Shown: positions 1 to 9,539, numbered from the stretch's first letter. The stretch: DNA of 64,000 nucleotides from TMP-7 sp963850575 (GCA_963850575.1 CAWKLV010000017.1:1-64000), one strand, 5' to 3'. Made by a program: numbers and translations. The notes: generated by a model from the letters alone, not told the origin.

Positions 1-42
1 TCTATTGACGTCCTGTTATACAATTCTAGTCCGAACCTTCCT

Positions 43-1614
43 ATGGCCGACCCTTCCCTCCGCATATCCTTTACTGGCATTTTGATGCCACTATTGGCAG
101 GTCTGCTGCTCGGTTCCGGCACGCAAGAAATACTCATGTCGCGTATTCAAGAGCTGATCGCGACTGGTGACCTGATGAATGCTCGGGATCAGTTGAGGAT
201 GGCTCTAAAACAATACCCGGTTGAAGGTGGTTTGTACAATCTGCTAGGAATCGTAGACGCCCAAGAGAAAAGATATCCGGCGGCTGAGCGAAACTTTATG
301 AAGGCCATCGAGCTGCGGCCGCAATTGACCGCCTCCTATTTGAATTTGGGACGACTGTATACGCGAAATGGTTCGCAAGATTCTGGCACAACGGGAAAGG
401 CGATAGAAATCTACCGGCGGCTGCTGAAACTGAAACCCGATCTGCCGGAAGCTCGCTACGAGCTTGCCGCGCTCCGGCAAACAAGTGGCGATTTCCGCGA
501 GTCTCTCGCAGAGCTGGCGCGGCTGCCGATCACCGAGCAGGAACGCTCGCAGGCCCTGGCTGTGCGATGCGCAGATCTGGTGGCACTCGGCCGTTACGCG
601 GAAGCGAACGAAACGGGTCTCCGCTTTTTGCGCGCCCCGGAATTCAGCGAGCCGGAGGCCCTGTTTTTGGCTGCAGCATTGCAGCGGCGCAAGCTGGATG
701 AACTCGCACTGCAAATATTGGAGAGCCTGCCTGAGCGCCGTATAGCGTCGCTCGATGGCCTGTATGCGCTGGCTTCGGCTTACGAGCGCGCAAATCAACT
801 CGCACGTGCCCACGAAACCTTTGAGACCGTCGCGCGGCAGAAATCCGATGCGGTTCAGCCACTGCTGGATCTAGCCAGGGTTGCGCACAAGCAGCGCGAT
901 TTCGAAGGCGCCCTGGGCTATCTGGCTCATGCCCGCGACCTAGACCCGCGCAATGCGGGCATTCATTTCTTTTTCGGAATGGTCTGCATTGATTTGAAGC
1001 TCCCCATCGAGGCTAAAGCATCGCTGGGAAAAGCGTTGGAACTGAATTCTGAAAATCCGTATTACAATTACGCCCTGGGATCGGTGTTGCTGCAATGGAG
1101 AAGTACAACCGAAGCTGTTCCATACTTTAAGAAATATGCGGAGCTAAAACGTAACGATGTCAGGGGCCGGTTCGCGCTAGGAGCCGCCTACTTCTACAGC
1201 GGGGATTACGATTTGGCGACGAGTGAACTGCGGGCCATCGTGGATGCGCCCGAGACGGCTGTAGGCGCCCACTATTTTTTGGGCCGCATGGCAAAGGAGG
1301 AGGACCACTTGGCGGAAGCGGCCGCGCATTTCGCGGAAGCATTGCGGAGGAATCCAAACCAGCCGGAAGTACTGGCGGAGTCCGGGCTCATTCATATCCG
1401 GCAGGAAGACTTTGGAACCGCCGCCAGTGAGTTAAAAAGGGCCCTCGCGATCGACCCGGATAGCTTCCGTGCAAATGGTAATTTGCTGATGCTCTACCAA
1501 AAAACGAAAGATTCGCGTGCCCCGGCGCAGGCACGGCGTTTTGAAGAAATAAAAAGAACGCGATCGGAAAAAGAAGATATGTTACAGCGAACCATTCAGA
1601 TACAACCTTATTAA
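43..1614 (+). CDS. Tetratricopeptide-repeat protein, probably membrane-anchored or exported
   Basis: The 523-residue product is almost entirely TPR-like helical repeats. Units of about 34 residues with the usual small/aromatic pattern recur from about residue 35 to 500, for example LYNLLGIVDAQEKRYPAAER and YNYALGSVLLQWRSTTEAVP. A hydrophobic stretch near residues 13-25 (ILMPLLAGLLLGSG) could be a signal or anchor segment. TPR proteins are protein-protein scaffolds, so no substrate can be assigned. It sits 150 bp upstream of a large TonB-dependent receptor on the same strand, a pairing often seen in Solibacter-type genomes, where TPR, receptor and CRTAC1/UnbV proteins travel together. An UnbV relic does follow the receptor here. 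The start is uncertain; a second ATG lies at 136, but using it would drop the hydrophobic segment. Confidence 0.85.
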   Translation: MADPSLRISFTGILMPLLAGLLLGSGTQEILMSRIQELIATGDLMNARDQLRMALKQYPVEGGLYNLLGIVDAQEKRYPAAERNFMKAIELRPQLTASYLNLGRLYTRNGSQDSGTTGKAIEIYRRLLKLKPDLPEARYELAALRQTSGDFRESLAELARLPITEQERSQALAVRCADLVALGRYAEANETGLRFLRAPEFSEPEALFLAAALQRRKLDELALQILESLPERRIASLDGLYALASAYERANQLARAHETFETVARQKSDAVQPLLDLARVAHKQRDFEGALGYLAHARDLDPRNAGIHFFFGMVCIDLKLPIEAKASLGKALELNSENPYYNYALGSVLLQWRSTTEAVPYFKKYAELKRNDVRGRFALGAAYFYSGDYDLATSELRAIVDAPETAVGAHYFLGRMAKEEDHLAEAAAHFAEALRRNPNQPEVLAESGLIHIRQEDFGTAASELKRALAIDPDSFRANGNLLMLYQKTKDSRAPAQARRFEEIKRTRSEKEDMLQRTIQIQPY

Positions 1615-1754
1615 CTCCTCGAGATGAATTCCTCGACCAGGGCGTGAGCCGCGGTAGTTTAGGTTTTGGGCACGCACAAAATAATGATTGCGGCAGTTCG
1701 GAGTCCGCTTGACTTCAACCGGACCTTGGGATATACCTGTGTTCCACAGCTTTC

Positions 1755-1761
1755 GAGGAGG
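1755..1761 (+). promoter_or_regulatory. Shine-Dalgarno site fixing the receptor start
   Basis: GAGGAGG lies 4 bases before ATG 1766. It picks that ATG over the upstream TTG at 1688, and the protein from 1766 begins with a clear signal peptide. Confidence 0.75.
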
Positions 1762-1765
1762 CTCC

Positions 1766-4700
1766 ATGCTCGAGCGACTCACCAAATTACTTCTACCAGC
1801 GACGTTGGTAATCCTTCTCCTGCCGGTTCCGTCCGAAGGGCAGAGTTCCAACGCGACCATCAGCGGGTCGGTACTGGACCAGAGCGGCGGTGCGATCCCT
1901 CGGGCGGAGATAACGCTTCGGGCGGTTGACTCGGGCAATCTGCGGAAGGAGACCAGTGGGCCGGATGGGCTATTCTCTTTTCCTAACCTGCAGCAAGGAT
2001 CCTATGAACTCGAAGCCGCGGCTCCAGGTTTTCGTAACTTTTTGCAGAAAGGAATTGTCGTCCATCTAAACGAAGCCATGCGTATCCCGGTCACCCTGGA
2101 ACTGGGCGAGGCCGCGCAGAAAGTAGAGGTGTACGCGAACGCCTCCGCCCTCAATGTCGAAACGCCGGAAGTGAAGGGCACGCTTACACGCACGGAGATT
2201 GCGGCTCTACCGTTGCAGGTTGCGGGCGGGCAGCGCTCCTCGGCGGCCTTCGTTACTCTGCTGCCGGGGGTGTCGCCAGGTGGAGGCCAGGGGGATGCCT
2301 TTCAGGCCCGCTTCAATGGGGGACAGCGGTTTTCGGATGAAGCGACGCTCGATGGCGTGACCATGCAAGAAGGACTTCTAAGCCAGAGCGGGATGGTAGC
2401 GATCCACAACGACTTTCCAATCGCTCCCGAAGCCGTCGGTGAGATCAGCGTTCTGACGTCCAACTTCGACGTGCAATATGGATCCTCGAGCGCGGCAGTG
2501 ATTGTCGCCAGCACCAAGGAGGGAACAAACCAGTTTCACGGCGGCGTTTATGAATACCACCGCAATACTGTTTTCAATGCCCGCCAGTGGGGCGTCGCTC
2601 AACGGTCGAAGGATCTCGAGAACGATTTCGGGGCTTTCCTTGGCGGCCCAGCCAAGCTGCCGGGCATCTGGTCAAGCCGTGTAAAGACATATTTCTTCGG
2701 CCATTTCGAAGGGTTTCGCTCAGTGGGCGCAACGAACAAGCCGATTCTGACCGTACCAACGGCGAAGATGCGAGCCGGCGATTTTAGTGAGTGGCCCAAT
2801 CCAATTTACGATCCCGACACAACCAAAGCCAACCCAGCTTTCAACAGCGCGCAGCCAGTGGGGGCCAATAATCTTCCTTATCTCCGGAACCAGTTCATGG
2901 GCTGTAATGGCGGCCAGCCGAATGTGATCTGCCCTTCCGATCCCCGATTGGCGAGTTCCCTGGCGCCCCAGTGGCTGAAGCTTGTACCCTTGCCGAACCG
3001 CCCCGGAATCACTGCCAATTACGAATCGCCGACTGGACTGGCCAGCGCGCTGAACGCGAATACGGACCAATGGGACGGTCGGGGCGACACGTACCTGGGC
3101 GACAAAGACCATATTTCCGGGACATATCATTATCGTGGTTCGCTTCCGTTCACCCAGCATGCGTTTCCGGCCGCCATCGACACGAATAACACCCGAATTC
3201 CGAACTACAGTCACGTTGCCCGGGGTAATTGGGACCACACGTTCAAGCCGACGCTGCTGAACCATTTTGCAATCGGTTTTCTTAATCTCCCGACGACTGT
3301 CTATAACGCCAGCGACTGTTGCGTCTCTCAACTTCCTCAAATTGCCGGCGTATTCGACCACAAACATGTTTCAGCCATTAGGTTCGGGGGGGGATATGAC
3401 GGTTACGGAGGCAACGCGGACTTTTTTACTACGCGTCCGACCTGGGCACTCAATGATACGTTGACCTGGATCCGGGGCAAGCACTCGTTTCATATTGGCG
3501 GAGAATACCGCAATGTGAAATATCCGACCCTATCGGTGGCCAACGGCTCCGGAACGTTCAACTTCTCTGAGCTGAACACCGGATTGCGTGGTATCACCAG
3601 CGGGAATTCAATGGCCAGTTTCCTTTTGGGCGATGTGTCTTCGGCCAGTGCAACCTTCTACACGCTGCCGAGTTTCCGGCCGACGGGCGACGCGTTTGGC
3701 GCGTTTATCGGCGACACTTGGAAAGCAACTACCAAGCTGAATGTAACAATTGGCGTGCGTTGGGACGTGTTTCGCCCGTCAGTGGAGGCCGATGACAAGA
3801 CGTCATTTTTCGATCCAGTCGGGGCGAACCCGGGGGCGGGGAACCGGCCAGGACGGCTCGCCTTTGCGGGAACGAAATATGGATCGGCCAGCTCCGGTGA
3901 CCGGCATCCTGAAGAGACGTTCCATAAAGCCTTTGCTCCCCGCCTGGGGCTAGCCTATTCCCTGACTCCGAAAACCGTAGTGCGCACTGGGTACGGCATT
4001 TTCTTCGAACAGAACTTTTACCCCGGCTGGAACGCAGGGATCGCGACAGACGGTTTTAACAGTACGGCGTCCTTCAATAGCTCTCTCGGTGGACTGCAGC
4101 CGGCTTTTCTGTTGCAGAACGGACTTCCGCAGGACTTCGCAAAACCACCCTTCACGGATCCGTCTTTCCTGAACGGCCGCGGTGCTCCTAATTACCGGCC
4201 TAAGGATGCGAATCAGTTGCCCTACACGCAACAATGGAACTTCTCGGTAGAGCATGAGCTCACCCAGAACTTCTACGTCGCGGCATCCTACGTAGGGAAC
4301 AAAGGTACGCGTTTACTCTCGCAGATTAACCCTATCAATGTGCTTGATCCCAAGCTACTCTCATTGGGCGACAAACTCTTCGATGAATTCCAACCGGGGC
4401 AAACGGTACTCGACGGCGTTTCGATTCCATACAGCGGATGGGTGCAGCAGATGACAGGCTGCCGTCCTTCCGTGGCTCAAGCACTACTGCCGTACCCGCA
4501 ATACTGCGGCAATATCTATGGGCAAAACGAAAACGTCGGCAATTCCACGTACCACTCGCTTCAGGTCAAGGCAGAGAAGCGATTTTCGCGCGGTCTGTAC
4601 ATGCTTACTTCTTATACGTTCTCAAAGACGTTGACGAGCGCCGACAGCGCGCAGTCAACGACGGATTTCCACCCCATTTCCCCCTATGAACGGAAACGCA

Positions 4701-5287
4701 ACAAGGCTCTGGCCGACAGCGACCAACCGCATGTCTTAGCTGTGTCGGCCACCTATGAACTTCCATTTGGAAGGGGACAGCGATTTCTGAATAGCGGTCG
4801 GGTGCTGAATGGCGTTGTCGGGGGTTGGGAACTGACCAGCATCACTCGTGTGAATTCGGGTCTTCCGATCAGCTTCACGTCAAGCTTTTGCAATGTGCCC
4901 AGCCAGTTTGCCGCGGGCTGTCTCCCTGCGATTCTGCCGGGCGCCAACCCGCTCGCGCAGAATAATAGCAACTACGATCCGCACAAAGCGAGGTACAACC
5001 TAGCGGCTTTCGAGCCTGTTAATAGTTTCAATTTTTATTACGGCAAGGGCCCTCGGGTCTCGAATGTGCGCGGTTTCGGATATCACAACCAAGACCTCGG
5101 TCTTCACAAGAATACGCACATAACCGAGAACGTCACCATGCAGATCCGAGCCGAGGCCTTCAATGTATTTAATGAGCATATTTTCGGAGGCTCGAACACT
5201 GATATAGCGAGCCCGAATTTTGGTGCCTGGAACGGCGGTGTCAGCGCGCCACGGAATATCCAGCTCGGGGCGAAAATTATCTTCTGA
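1766..5287 (+). CDS. TonB-dependent receptor with carboxypeptidase-regulatory-like N-domain (Oar-like)
   Basis: A 1173-residue outer-membrane receptor. From ATG 1766 it has a signal peptide (MLERLTKLLLPATLVILLLP, ending near EGQ). A CarbopepD_reg-like beta domain follows at about residues 30-110 (ATISGSVLDQSGGAIPRAEI). Next come a plug-like region with the VLTSNFDVQYG...GTNQFHGGVYEYHR stretch typical of acidobacterial Oar-type receptors, and a long beta-barrel. The last residues (QLGAKIIF) end in phenylalanine, the usual outer-membrane barrel signature. The family imports or binds large substrates using TonB energy; the substrate cannot be told from sequence. No frameshift is visible, in contrast to the paralogue at 11925. 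A strong Shine-Dalgarno site supports the start. Confidence 0.92.
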   Translation: MLERLTKLLLPATLVILLLPVPSEGQSSNATISGSVLDQSGGAIPRAEITLRAVDSGNLRKETSGPDGLFSFPNLQQGSYELEAAAPGFRNFLQKGIVVHLNEAMRIPVTLELGEAAQKVEVYANASALNVETPEVKGTLTRTEIAALPLQVAGGQRSSAAFVTLLPGVSPGGGQGDAFQARFNGGQRFSDEATLDGVTMQEGLLSQSGMVAIHNDFPIAPEAVGEISVLTSNFDVQYGSSSAAVIVASTKEGTNQFHGGVYEYHRNTVFNARQWGVAQRSKDLENDFGAFLGGPAKLPGIWSSRVKTYFFGHFEGFRSVGATNKPILTVPTAKMRAGDFSEWPNPIYDPDTTKANPAFNSAQPVGANNLPYLRNQFMGCNGGQPNVICPSDPRLASSLAPQWLKLVPLPNRPGITANYESPTGLASALNANTDQWDGRGDTYLGDKDHISGTYHYRGSLPFTQHAFPAAIDTNNTRIPNYSHVARGNWDHTFKPTLLNHFAIGFLNLPTTVYNASDCCVSQLPQIAGVFDHKHVSAIRFGGGYDGYGGNADFFTTRPTWALNDTLTWIRGKHSFHIGGEYRNVKYPTLSVANGSGTFNFSELNTGLRGITSGNSMASFLLGDVSSASATFYTLPSFRPTGDAFGAFIGDTWKATTKLNVTIGVRWDVFRPSVEADDKTSFFDPVGANPGAGNRPGRLAFAGTKYGSASSGDRHPEETFHKAFAPRLGLAYSLTPKTVVRTGYGIFFEQNFYPGWNAGIATDGFNSTASFNSSLGGLQPAFLLQNGLPQDFAKPPFTDPSFLNGRGAPNYRPKDANQLPYTQQWNFSVEHELTQNFYVAASYVGNKGTRLLSQINPINVLDPKLLSLGDKLFDEFQPGQTVLDGVSIPYSGWVQQMTGCRPSVAQALLPYPQYCGNIYGQNENVGNSTYHSLQVKAEKRFSRGLYMLTSYTFSKTLTSADSAQSTTDFHPISPYERKRNKALADSDQPHVLAVSATYELPFGRGQRFLNSGRVLNGVVGGWELTSITRVNSGLPISFTSSFCNVPSQFAAGCLPAILPGANPLAQNNSNYDPHKARYNLAAFEPVNSFNFYYGKGPRVSNVRGFGYHNQDLGLHKNTHITENVTMQIRAEAFNVFNEHIFGGSNTDIASPNFGAWNGGVSAPRNIQLGAKIIF

Positions 5288-5690
5288 GGCTGTGCCCACG
5301 CTCGCTTTTGATGGGAGTGCAACCCGAGCAACTGCTGCGCGCCGAATCTAACGCCGGCGGCATCGGATGGTATAGGAAAGTACCAGGCCGAACGCATTGT
5401 GGTTCGACGTCGATCTTGACGCTGAGCTAGACCTATTTCACGGTTCAGAATTCAAATCTTTGTGAATCGGGGGCCGGGACGCGATCTGAACGGGACTGTA
5501 TAGCGCATCGGGCGGCGCGTCCGCCTTTTTGAGCGGCGCGGGCCTAAACTCTTCGAGTATGAGCTATGGCTTTGTCGACTTGGTTCTGCCAAGCCGACAT
5601 TCCCGCATGAGATGATCGAGATACGCCCTTCGCAGGTCCGCTATAAGGAACCGCTTGTTGTTTTCCACTAGGTAAGCGTAACTCCGCAAC
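5288..5690. other. Intergenic stretch without a recognisable gene
   Basis: About 400 bases follow the receptor stop. All frames are broken by stops, I see no recognisable protein stretch, and the UnbV relic begins just downstream. It may be more of the same decayed gene, but I cannot show it. Confidence 0.4.
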
Positions 5691-5694
5691 GTCA

Positions 5695-6071
5695 GCGCTC
5701 AAGCCGGACCGGCGTTCGCGAAGATGTATTCCGCGTGTTCCCGGGATCGCTGATTTCGATAGTGACGGCAAATAGACGTTCCGATCGCGGCAAAATAGGA
5801 ACACCCGTGCTATTACCGAATGAAGCTAGATGGTGAGCTGAAGCCGGGATCCTATTGGCGCACGAATTTCATGGTTCGCGGGCCGGTTACTCCTGAAGCC
5901 AGAGTGAAATATTCGCAAATCGAAAACAATGGTGGCAGCACGTTTCTTCTCTCGGTCTTGCCAGAAGCGTTAGGAACTGGCTCCGCCACCGCAGCGGACT
6001 TGGTCGAGATGCAATGGCCCAAGCCGGGCGGCAGGGTAGAGCGGTTCGTAAAACCGCGAATGGATCGGTAA
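5695..6071 (+). pseudogene. Relic of a CRTAC1-like (VCBS/FG-GAP + ASPIC/UnbV) protein, C-terminal end
   Basis: The open frame 5820-6071 encodes GGSTFLLSVLPEALGTGSAT followed by ADLVEMQWPKPGGRVERF and then DR. This matches the C-terminal ASPIC/UnbV pattern as I know it (GGSxLSQ...FGLG..A.VEVRWPSGKVERF...DR). Upstream, in two other frames, are short pieces resembling the preceding FG-GAP repeat: GIADFDSDGK ending in TAG near 5770-5775, then IGTPVLLPNE. The frame changes several times and a stop falls within it, so this is a degraded 3' remnant, not a gene. Its place after a TPR gene and a receptor fits the TPR/receptor/CRTAC1 neighbourhoods of Solibacter-like genomes. The left limit is approximate. 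Confidence 0.55.
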
Positions 6072-6265
6072 ACAACCATTCTGGAAGGCAAATGTGTTCC
6101 ATGCTGGGCAGCCGCGCACCGGCTCACCGAAGCGGGGCGTTGCGGGGCGGCGTAGCCCCGCTGGGATGGGTAACGGAAGACCGCGCTTTTCTGCGGGCTG
6201 AAGTTAGGGAAGGAACTCCTTCCCTGCCTAGGTGTCATCATGTGTACACAACCAGGCGGCGTCTC

Positions 6266-6529
6266 ATGCCACGCAGAAAGTCGGGATTCGAGAATTTCGG
6301 GAGAGGCTCGCGACGTTCCTGGAACCATCCGGGCCGGTCGCCATTACGCGTCATAGAGAGACCGTGGGGTAGTACATCCCTGCTCGACAAGCATGTCCTA
6401 CACCTAGCGGCTCTGCGCACAGCCGCCGCGCAGCTCGACGCGCTTCTCGCTGCGAGTGGCGTCACGGAAGACGAACTGGTGAACGAGTTCAAGGAAGCAC
6501 GCCGTAATCAGCCAAAGACTCGTACCTGA
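6266..6529 (+). CDS. Small hypothetical protein, possible antitoxin partner of the broken PIN gene
   Basis: An 87-residue frame from ATG 6266. The N-terminal half is basic (PRRKSGFENFGRGSRRSWNH), and the C-terminal half is a predicted amphipathic helix ending SGVTEDELVNEFKEARRN. Its stop (6527-6529) abuts the start of the PIN-domain relic that follows, the layout of a two-gene toxin-antitoxin unit in which the antitoxin comes first. I do not recognise the family, and no DNA-binding fold can be named with confidence. The frame is open well upstream of this ATG, so the start is a guess. Confidence 0.45.
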   Translation: MPRRKSGFENFGRGSRRSWNHPGRSPLRVIERPWGSTSLLDKHVLHLAALRTAAAQLDALLAASGVTEDELVNEFKEARRNQPKTRT

Positions 6530-6534
6530 AGAGG

Positions 6535-6952
6535 GTCGTTGTCGACGCTGAGCCGGGCGTGTTCGAGAGATTCTCGAAGCGCACTTACGCAAGTCGATTC
6601 TTCGCTCCCGATACGATCTTCACAAAGGCTCGCGAGCACCTTTTCCCAAGATTCTTCGAACAGCGAGGCATGGACCCAGAGATCGCCGTCACGGTTCTCG
6701 ATGAATTGTTGGTTCTGCTCGGCTGCATGGATGCCGAAATATACTGGCCATTTGAAACCGCAGCGCGTTGGTATTGACAGATGCGTGATGAAGACGCCTG
6801 GCCGGCTTGCTACCTAGCTAGCGCTCGGATGTCCGATTTGGACGAAAGACGCGGACTTCTTCGGGACGGGTGTGGCGACGTGGACCACAGATCACGTTGA
6901 ACTGTTGCTTCGCCAGGTGCAACCCGATCCTCGCGAATCGAGCGCCGAATAG
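6535..6952 (+). pseudogene. VapC-like PIN-domain toxin gene broken by two frameshifts
   Basis: Three frames in succession carry parts of one PIN-type protein. The first (about 6535-6777) has VVVDAE (the position of the first catalytic Asp), then FAPDTIFTKAREHLF and EIAVTVLDELLVLLG. The second (about 6780-6830) has MRDEDAWPACYLA, matching the central RD.EDWP..A.A motif with its acidic residues. The third (about 6825-6952) has CPIWTKDADFFGTGVATWTT, the typical C-terminal [I/L]WTxDxDFFGxGVATWTTD motif. Shifts fall near 6775 and 6830. PIN toxins are ribonucleases; this copy cannot make a full protein unless the shifts are sequencing errors. Confidence 0.6.
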
Positions 6953-6954
6953 AA

Positions 6955-6980
6955 GTGCGGCCGGGCAAAGCCGGCCGCAC
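6955..6980 (-). terminator. Strong hairpin downstream of ssb
   Basis: A perfect 10-bp inverted repeat (GTGCGGCCGG / CCGGCCGCAC) with a 6-base loop lies 17 bp beyond the ssb stop and just after the PIN relic on the other strand. The U-tract is poor (TTCTATT on the minus strand), so efficiency is uncertain. It could serve both strands. Confidence 0.6.
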
Positions 6981-6997
6981 GTGTTTCAGCGGGAGCC

Positions 6998-7378
6998 CTA
7001 GAAGGGCGTCGCGTCGTCGGTGGCGTCTTCGCCACGGCCGTCACTGTCGGCCCGCTCAAGGCGATCGAGTTTGGCGATGCGGTAGGCTTTACATTCCCAA
7101 ATCCGCCGCTTCACCCCGTCTGTCTCATACTCGCGGCTGCGCAACTCGCCCTCGACTTGGAGGTGAGCGCCTTTGGGGAGACTGAGGGCGAATTGCCCAA
7201 GCTTCGACCAACAGACGATTCGATGCCATTCCGTGCGGGATTCCCATTCGTCGTTGTCGTTCTTCCACGAGGTTTTGGTGGCGAGCGACAGGACCGTGTA
7301 GGCCGCGCCGTTCTTCGTGAATTTCTGTTCGGGTTGCTTCCCGCTGAAACCGATAAGTGAGAGTCGATTCTGATACAT
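6998..7378 (-). CDS. ssb: Single-stranded DNA-binding protein
   Basis: A 126-residue protein. The OB fold starts MYQNRLSLIGFSGKQPEQKF and contains ESRTEWHRIVCW, the conserved SSB stretch that packs against single-stranded DNA, then GAHLQVEGELRSREYE. It ends in an acidic tip, DDATPF, close to the canonical DDDIPF that recruits partner proteins. It is shorter than chromosomal SSBs (about 150-180 residues), because the glycine-rich linker is nearly absent. Plasmids often carry their own ssb beside transfer genes, and the next gene on the same strand is a TraB-like remnant, so a plasmid or conjugation role is likely. A hairpin terminator follows. Confidence 0.92.
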   Translation of the reverse strand: MYQNRLSLIGFSGKQPEQKFTKNGAAYTVLSLATKTSWKNDNDEWESRTEWHRIVCWSKLGQFALSLPKGAHLQVEGELRSREYETDGVKRRIWECKAYRIAKLDRLERADSDGRGEDATDDATPF

Positions 7379-7883
7379 GACTTAGATCCTTTCTGCCCTG
7401 TGTATCGGGGCACCCGAAGCGAGTGGGCTCCGCTCCCCAGCCAAGGGGCGGCTTTTTGCGGTGGGACCGAAGAATTTCAGCGAGGCGATGTGGCGAGCGT
7501 CTTGAAATTGTTGGGGGGACCGCAAACCCGGAGGGCGCAAAGCGAAGCAGAGGCCCCGCAGCGCGCCGGGCGCGGAAGAAGCCCCGAAGCAGTGCCCGAT
7601 ACCGGCGGCAGAAAAGATCAAGGCGACCGAAGAATCGCTCCCATCGGATTCGAGGAAGGACGACCATTTTGAGATTCCGAAGAACCGCGCGAAAGTTCCG
7701 TCTTCGGCCTCAGACCTCGCACCTGGAAGACGACTACGGTGAGTATCGGTCGCACGGTCTCGAATCGATAAGTCTCGACAGCGCGGGAATGAGCCGTCAG
7801 ACCCGGCGAACTCCAATCGAAGGAGGCTGGCGAGGCCGCGAAGCGGATCAGGACGGGATTGAGGGTCTGAAAAACTGCGAAGC
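7379..7883. other. Space between ssb and the traB relic, no supported gene
   Basis: All frames here give low-complexity, arginine-rich or proline-rich translations typical of antisense or noncoding GC-rich DNA. Several are long only because stop codons are scarce. No motif was recognised. It may hold the ssb promoter (minus strand, upstream of 7378). Confidence 0.4.
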
Positions 7884-8824
7884 CTACCGATTGACGGCGG
7901 ACAGATAGGGCAGATGGAAAAGGCGTGCCCAGGCACGTACGGCCGCGAGCTGAAATCGCGGGATCGGTGTGCCCGCAGCCCAATAATCATTCGCAATCGC
8001 AATCAGCAGGGTGGGACGCTGGACCATGGAGGCGAGAACCGGCCACGTGAGCAGCTGTTCATGACAGATCAGCACCGCCGCACGTTGATCATGAACTTGG
8101 ATAACGCCGGTACTCAATATGTTGAGGCTGACCGCGGCTTTCTTCAGTGGGTTCCACATGCCAATGGGGACGGGGATGCGCTGCTTGAAATGCCCGTCTT
8201 GCGCACCTCGCAGGATCAGACCGTTGTCATAGGCCAAAGGCGGACCGGTAGTGGAATGAGTTTTCCAATCGATGCCTGGAACCATCCGGGGCACGGCTCC
8301 GGAAAGAGCGGCGAGATCCGCCGAGAAGTCATACAGCGACGAAGCATCTGAATGCGATGCTGTGGGCATTCGTGTCCCGACGAGGATTGTTTTTCCGCTC
8401 GATTGTAACTGGTCGAGCGTTGGTTGCCAGAATTCATCGGTTGCCGGAGTCCAGGTGGGCACAACGGTTTCGGGAAAGACGATCACCTCGGCCTTCGAGT
8501 CGAGTGCCTCCCGCTGGATCCACTCCGCCGTCTGGTAAGTCCGTAAGGGGCTCGCCGATCCGTGGGCGATGCCGCCAAACAGTGTATCGACGGCTTGCCA
8601 TCCCGGCAACGGCTGCGCATCGCTGACGATGGCATTCGAGGCGACGCTAAAGGTAGCGAGGACCGCGGCAGCCAAACGCGGCCGGGCTGCCAGTGCGCCA
8701 CCCGAGACCGCGCACAATACAAGCCCGAGCCAGGCGGTGCCCGGAAACAGAACGCCGGCAGCGGTCAGCGGAGACGCCCATCCGATGATGCCGAGCGGCG
8801 GCACTAGCGTGAGAGCAAGGCCGA
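7884..8824 (-). pseudogene. traB: TraB-like nitrilase-superfamily conjugal transfer gene, 5' end lost at the IS
   Basis: The open frame encodes a carbon-nitrogen hydrolase domain of the type found in conjugal TraB and apolipoprotein N-acyltransferase. The catalytic triad is visible: Glu in EVIVFPETV, Lys in GHFKQRIPVP and Cys in AAVLICHEQL. A preceding hydrophobic segment (LVPPLGIIGWASPLTAAGVL, then GLVLCAVSGG) matches the end of the N-terminal membrane region. The frame runs without a convincing start into the left inverted repeat of the ISKra4 element at 8825, so the N-terminal membrane part is missing. A GTG at 8804 could start a 306-residue product, but it would lack most membrane helices. 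With ssb it suggests a lost conjugation module. Confidence 0.7.
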
Positions 8825-8848
8825 GGAGAGCGTCAGAAAGTCGGGGGG
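8825..8848 (+). repeat. Left terminal inverted repeat of the ISKra4 element
   Basis: It begins GGAGAGCGTCAGAAAGTCGG and pairs with 10952-10975 in reverse complement, with mismatches at positions 15 and 24 only. Confidence 0.82.
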
Positions 8849-8870
8849 AAAGTCGGCGTAGGCTGAGGGC

Positions 8871-9539
8871 ATGGCTGACACAGTGCCCTTCAAACGCTTG
8901 GTTCTGCGAGCAGTTCTATGCCACGTGAGTCCGATGGTCATCCGCTTGGTCTTGGTCTCCGACCAAATGCCGCTCACCGAGTTCCACGACCTGTTCCGCG
9001 CCATTCTCGGCTGGACCGACGACCTCGGCTACATCATTCGCGTGCACGGACAGGAGTTCAACAGCTTCCGGCGGAAGACTCGATCTAAAGCACTGCACGA
9101 GTTTAAACTGCATCGCCAGGAAAAGTTCCTCTATATCTGCGACACCCTGCATATGTGGGAGTGGGACATCCGCGTTCTCGATATTCAGGAAGGTATCGAA
9201 GGCGATCAGGCGCCAGTATGTGTCGGCGGTCGTGGCGCGGCCCCGCCAGAATGCTGCGGAGGGCCAACAGGTTACCGATTGATGTTGAAGCGGCAACGTG
9301 AAGGCCCTGCGATGTCCGATCCCGTACGGCTGGAAGCGAGTATTCAAATGTTAGCGCAGGCTTGTCCGGATGAGCCGACGGATCGTTGGGAACTCCTGCG
9401 GACTGTGTGGGGCGAAGCCTTCCAGAGCATCGACCAAAGGTTGAAGGACCTCGGTCCTCTCCAACCGGAGCGGTTCAACCTTCACGAGGCGAATGCGCGT
9501 GTGCACGAACTGACGGAACGCCGGAGGTGGTGGTCATGA
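8871..9539 (+). CDS. pRiA4b ORF-3-like passenger protein of the IS
   Basis: A 222-residue protein. Residues 10-130 match the pRiA4b ORF-3-like (IS1096 TnpR-type) domain, with LRAVLCHVSPMVIRLVLVSD, FRAILGWTDDLGYIIRVHGQ, FLYICDTLHMWEWDIRVLDI and GRGAAPPECCGGPTGYRL. The C-terminal part is helical. Such genes are regularly found just upstream of ISKra4 transposases. Their role is unknown; they are usually called accessory proteins. The stop overlaps the transposase ATG at 9536 (ATGA), so the two are translationally coupled. No frameshift is seen here, unlike the transposase. The first ATG at 8871 is used; 8934 is an alternative. Confidence 0.8.
   Translation: MADTVPFKRLVLRAVLCHVSPMVIRLVLVSDQMPLTEFHDLFRAILGWTDDLGYIIRVHGQEFNSFRRKTRSKALHEFKLHRQEKFLYICDTLHMWEWDIRVLDIQEGIEGDQAPVCVGGRGAAPPECCGGPTGYRLMLKRQREGPAMSDPVRLEASIQMLAQACPDEPTDRWELLRTVWGEAFQSIDQRLKDLGPLQPERFNLHEANARVHELTERRRWWS

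Noticed and set aside
7382..8002. A 206-residue minus-strand frame and overlapping plus-strand frames between ssb and the traB relic.
   Set aside because: GC-rich shadow frames without recognisable sequence; the traB frame covers their right part.
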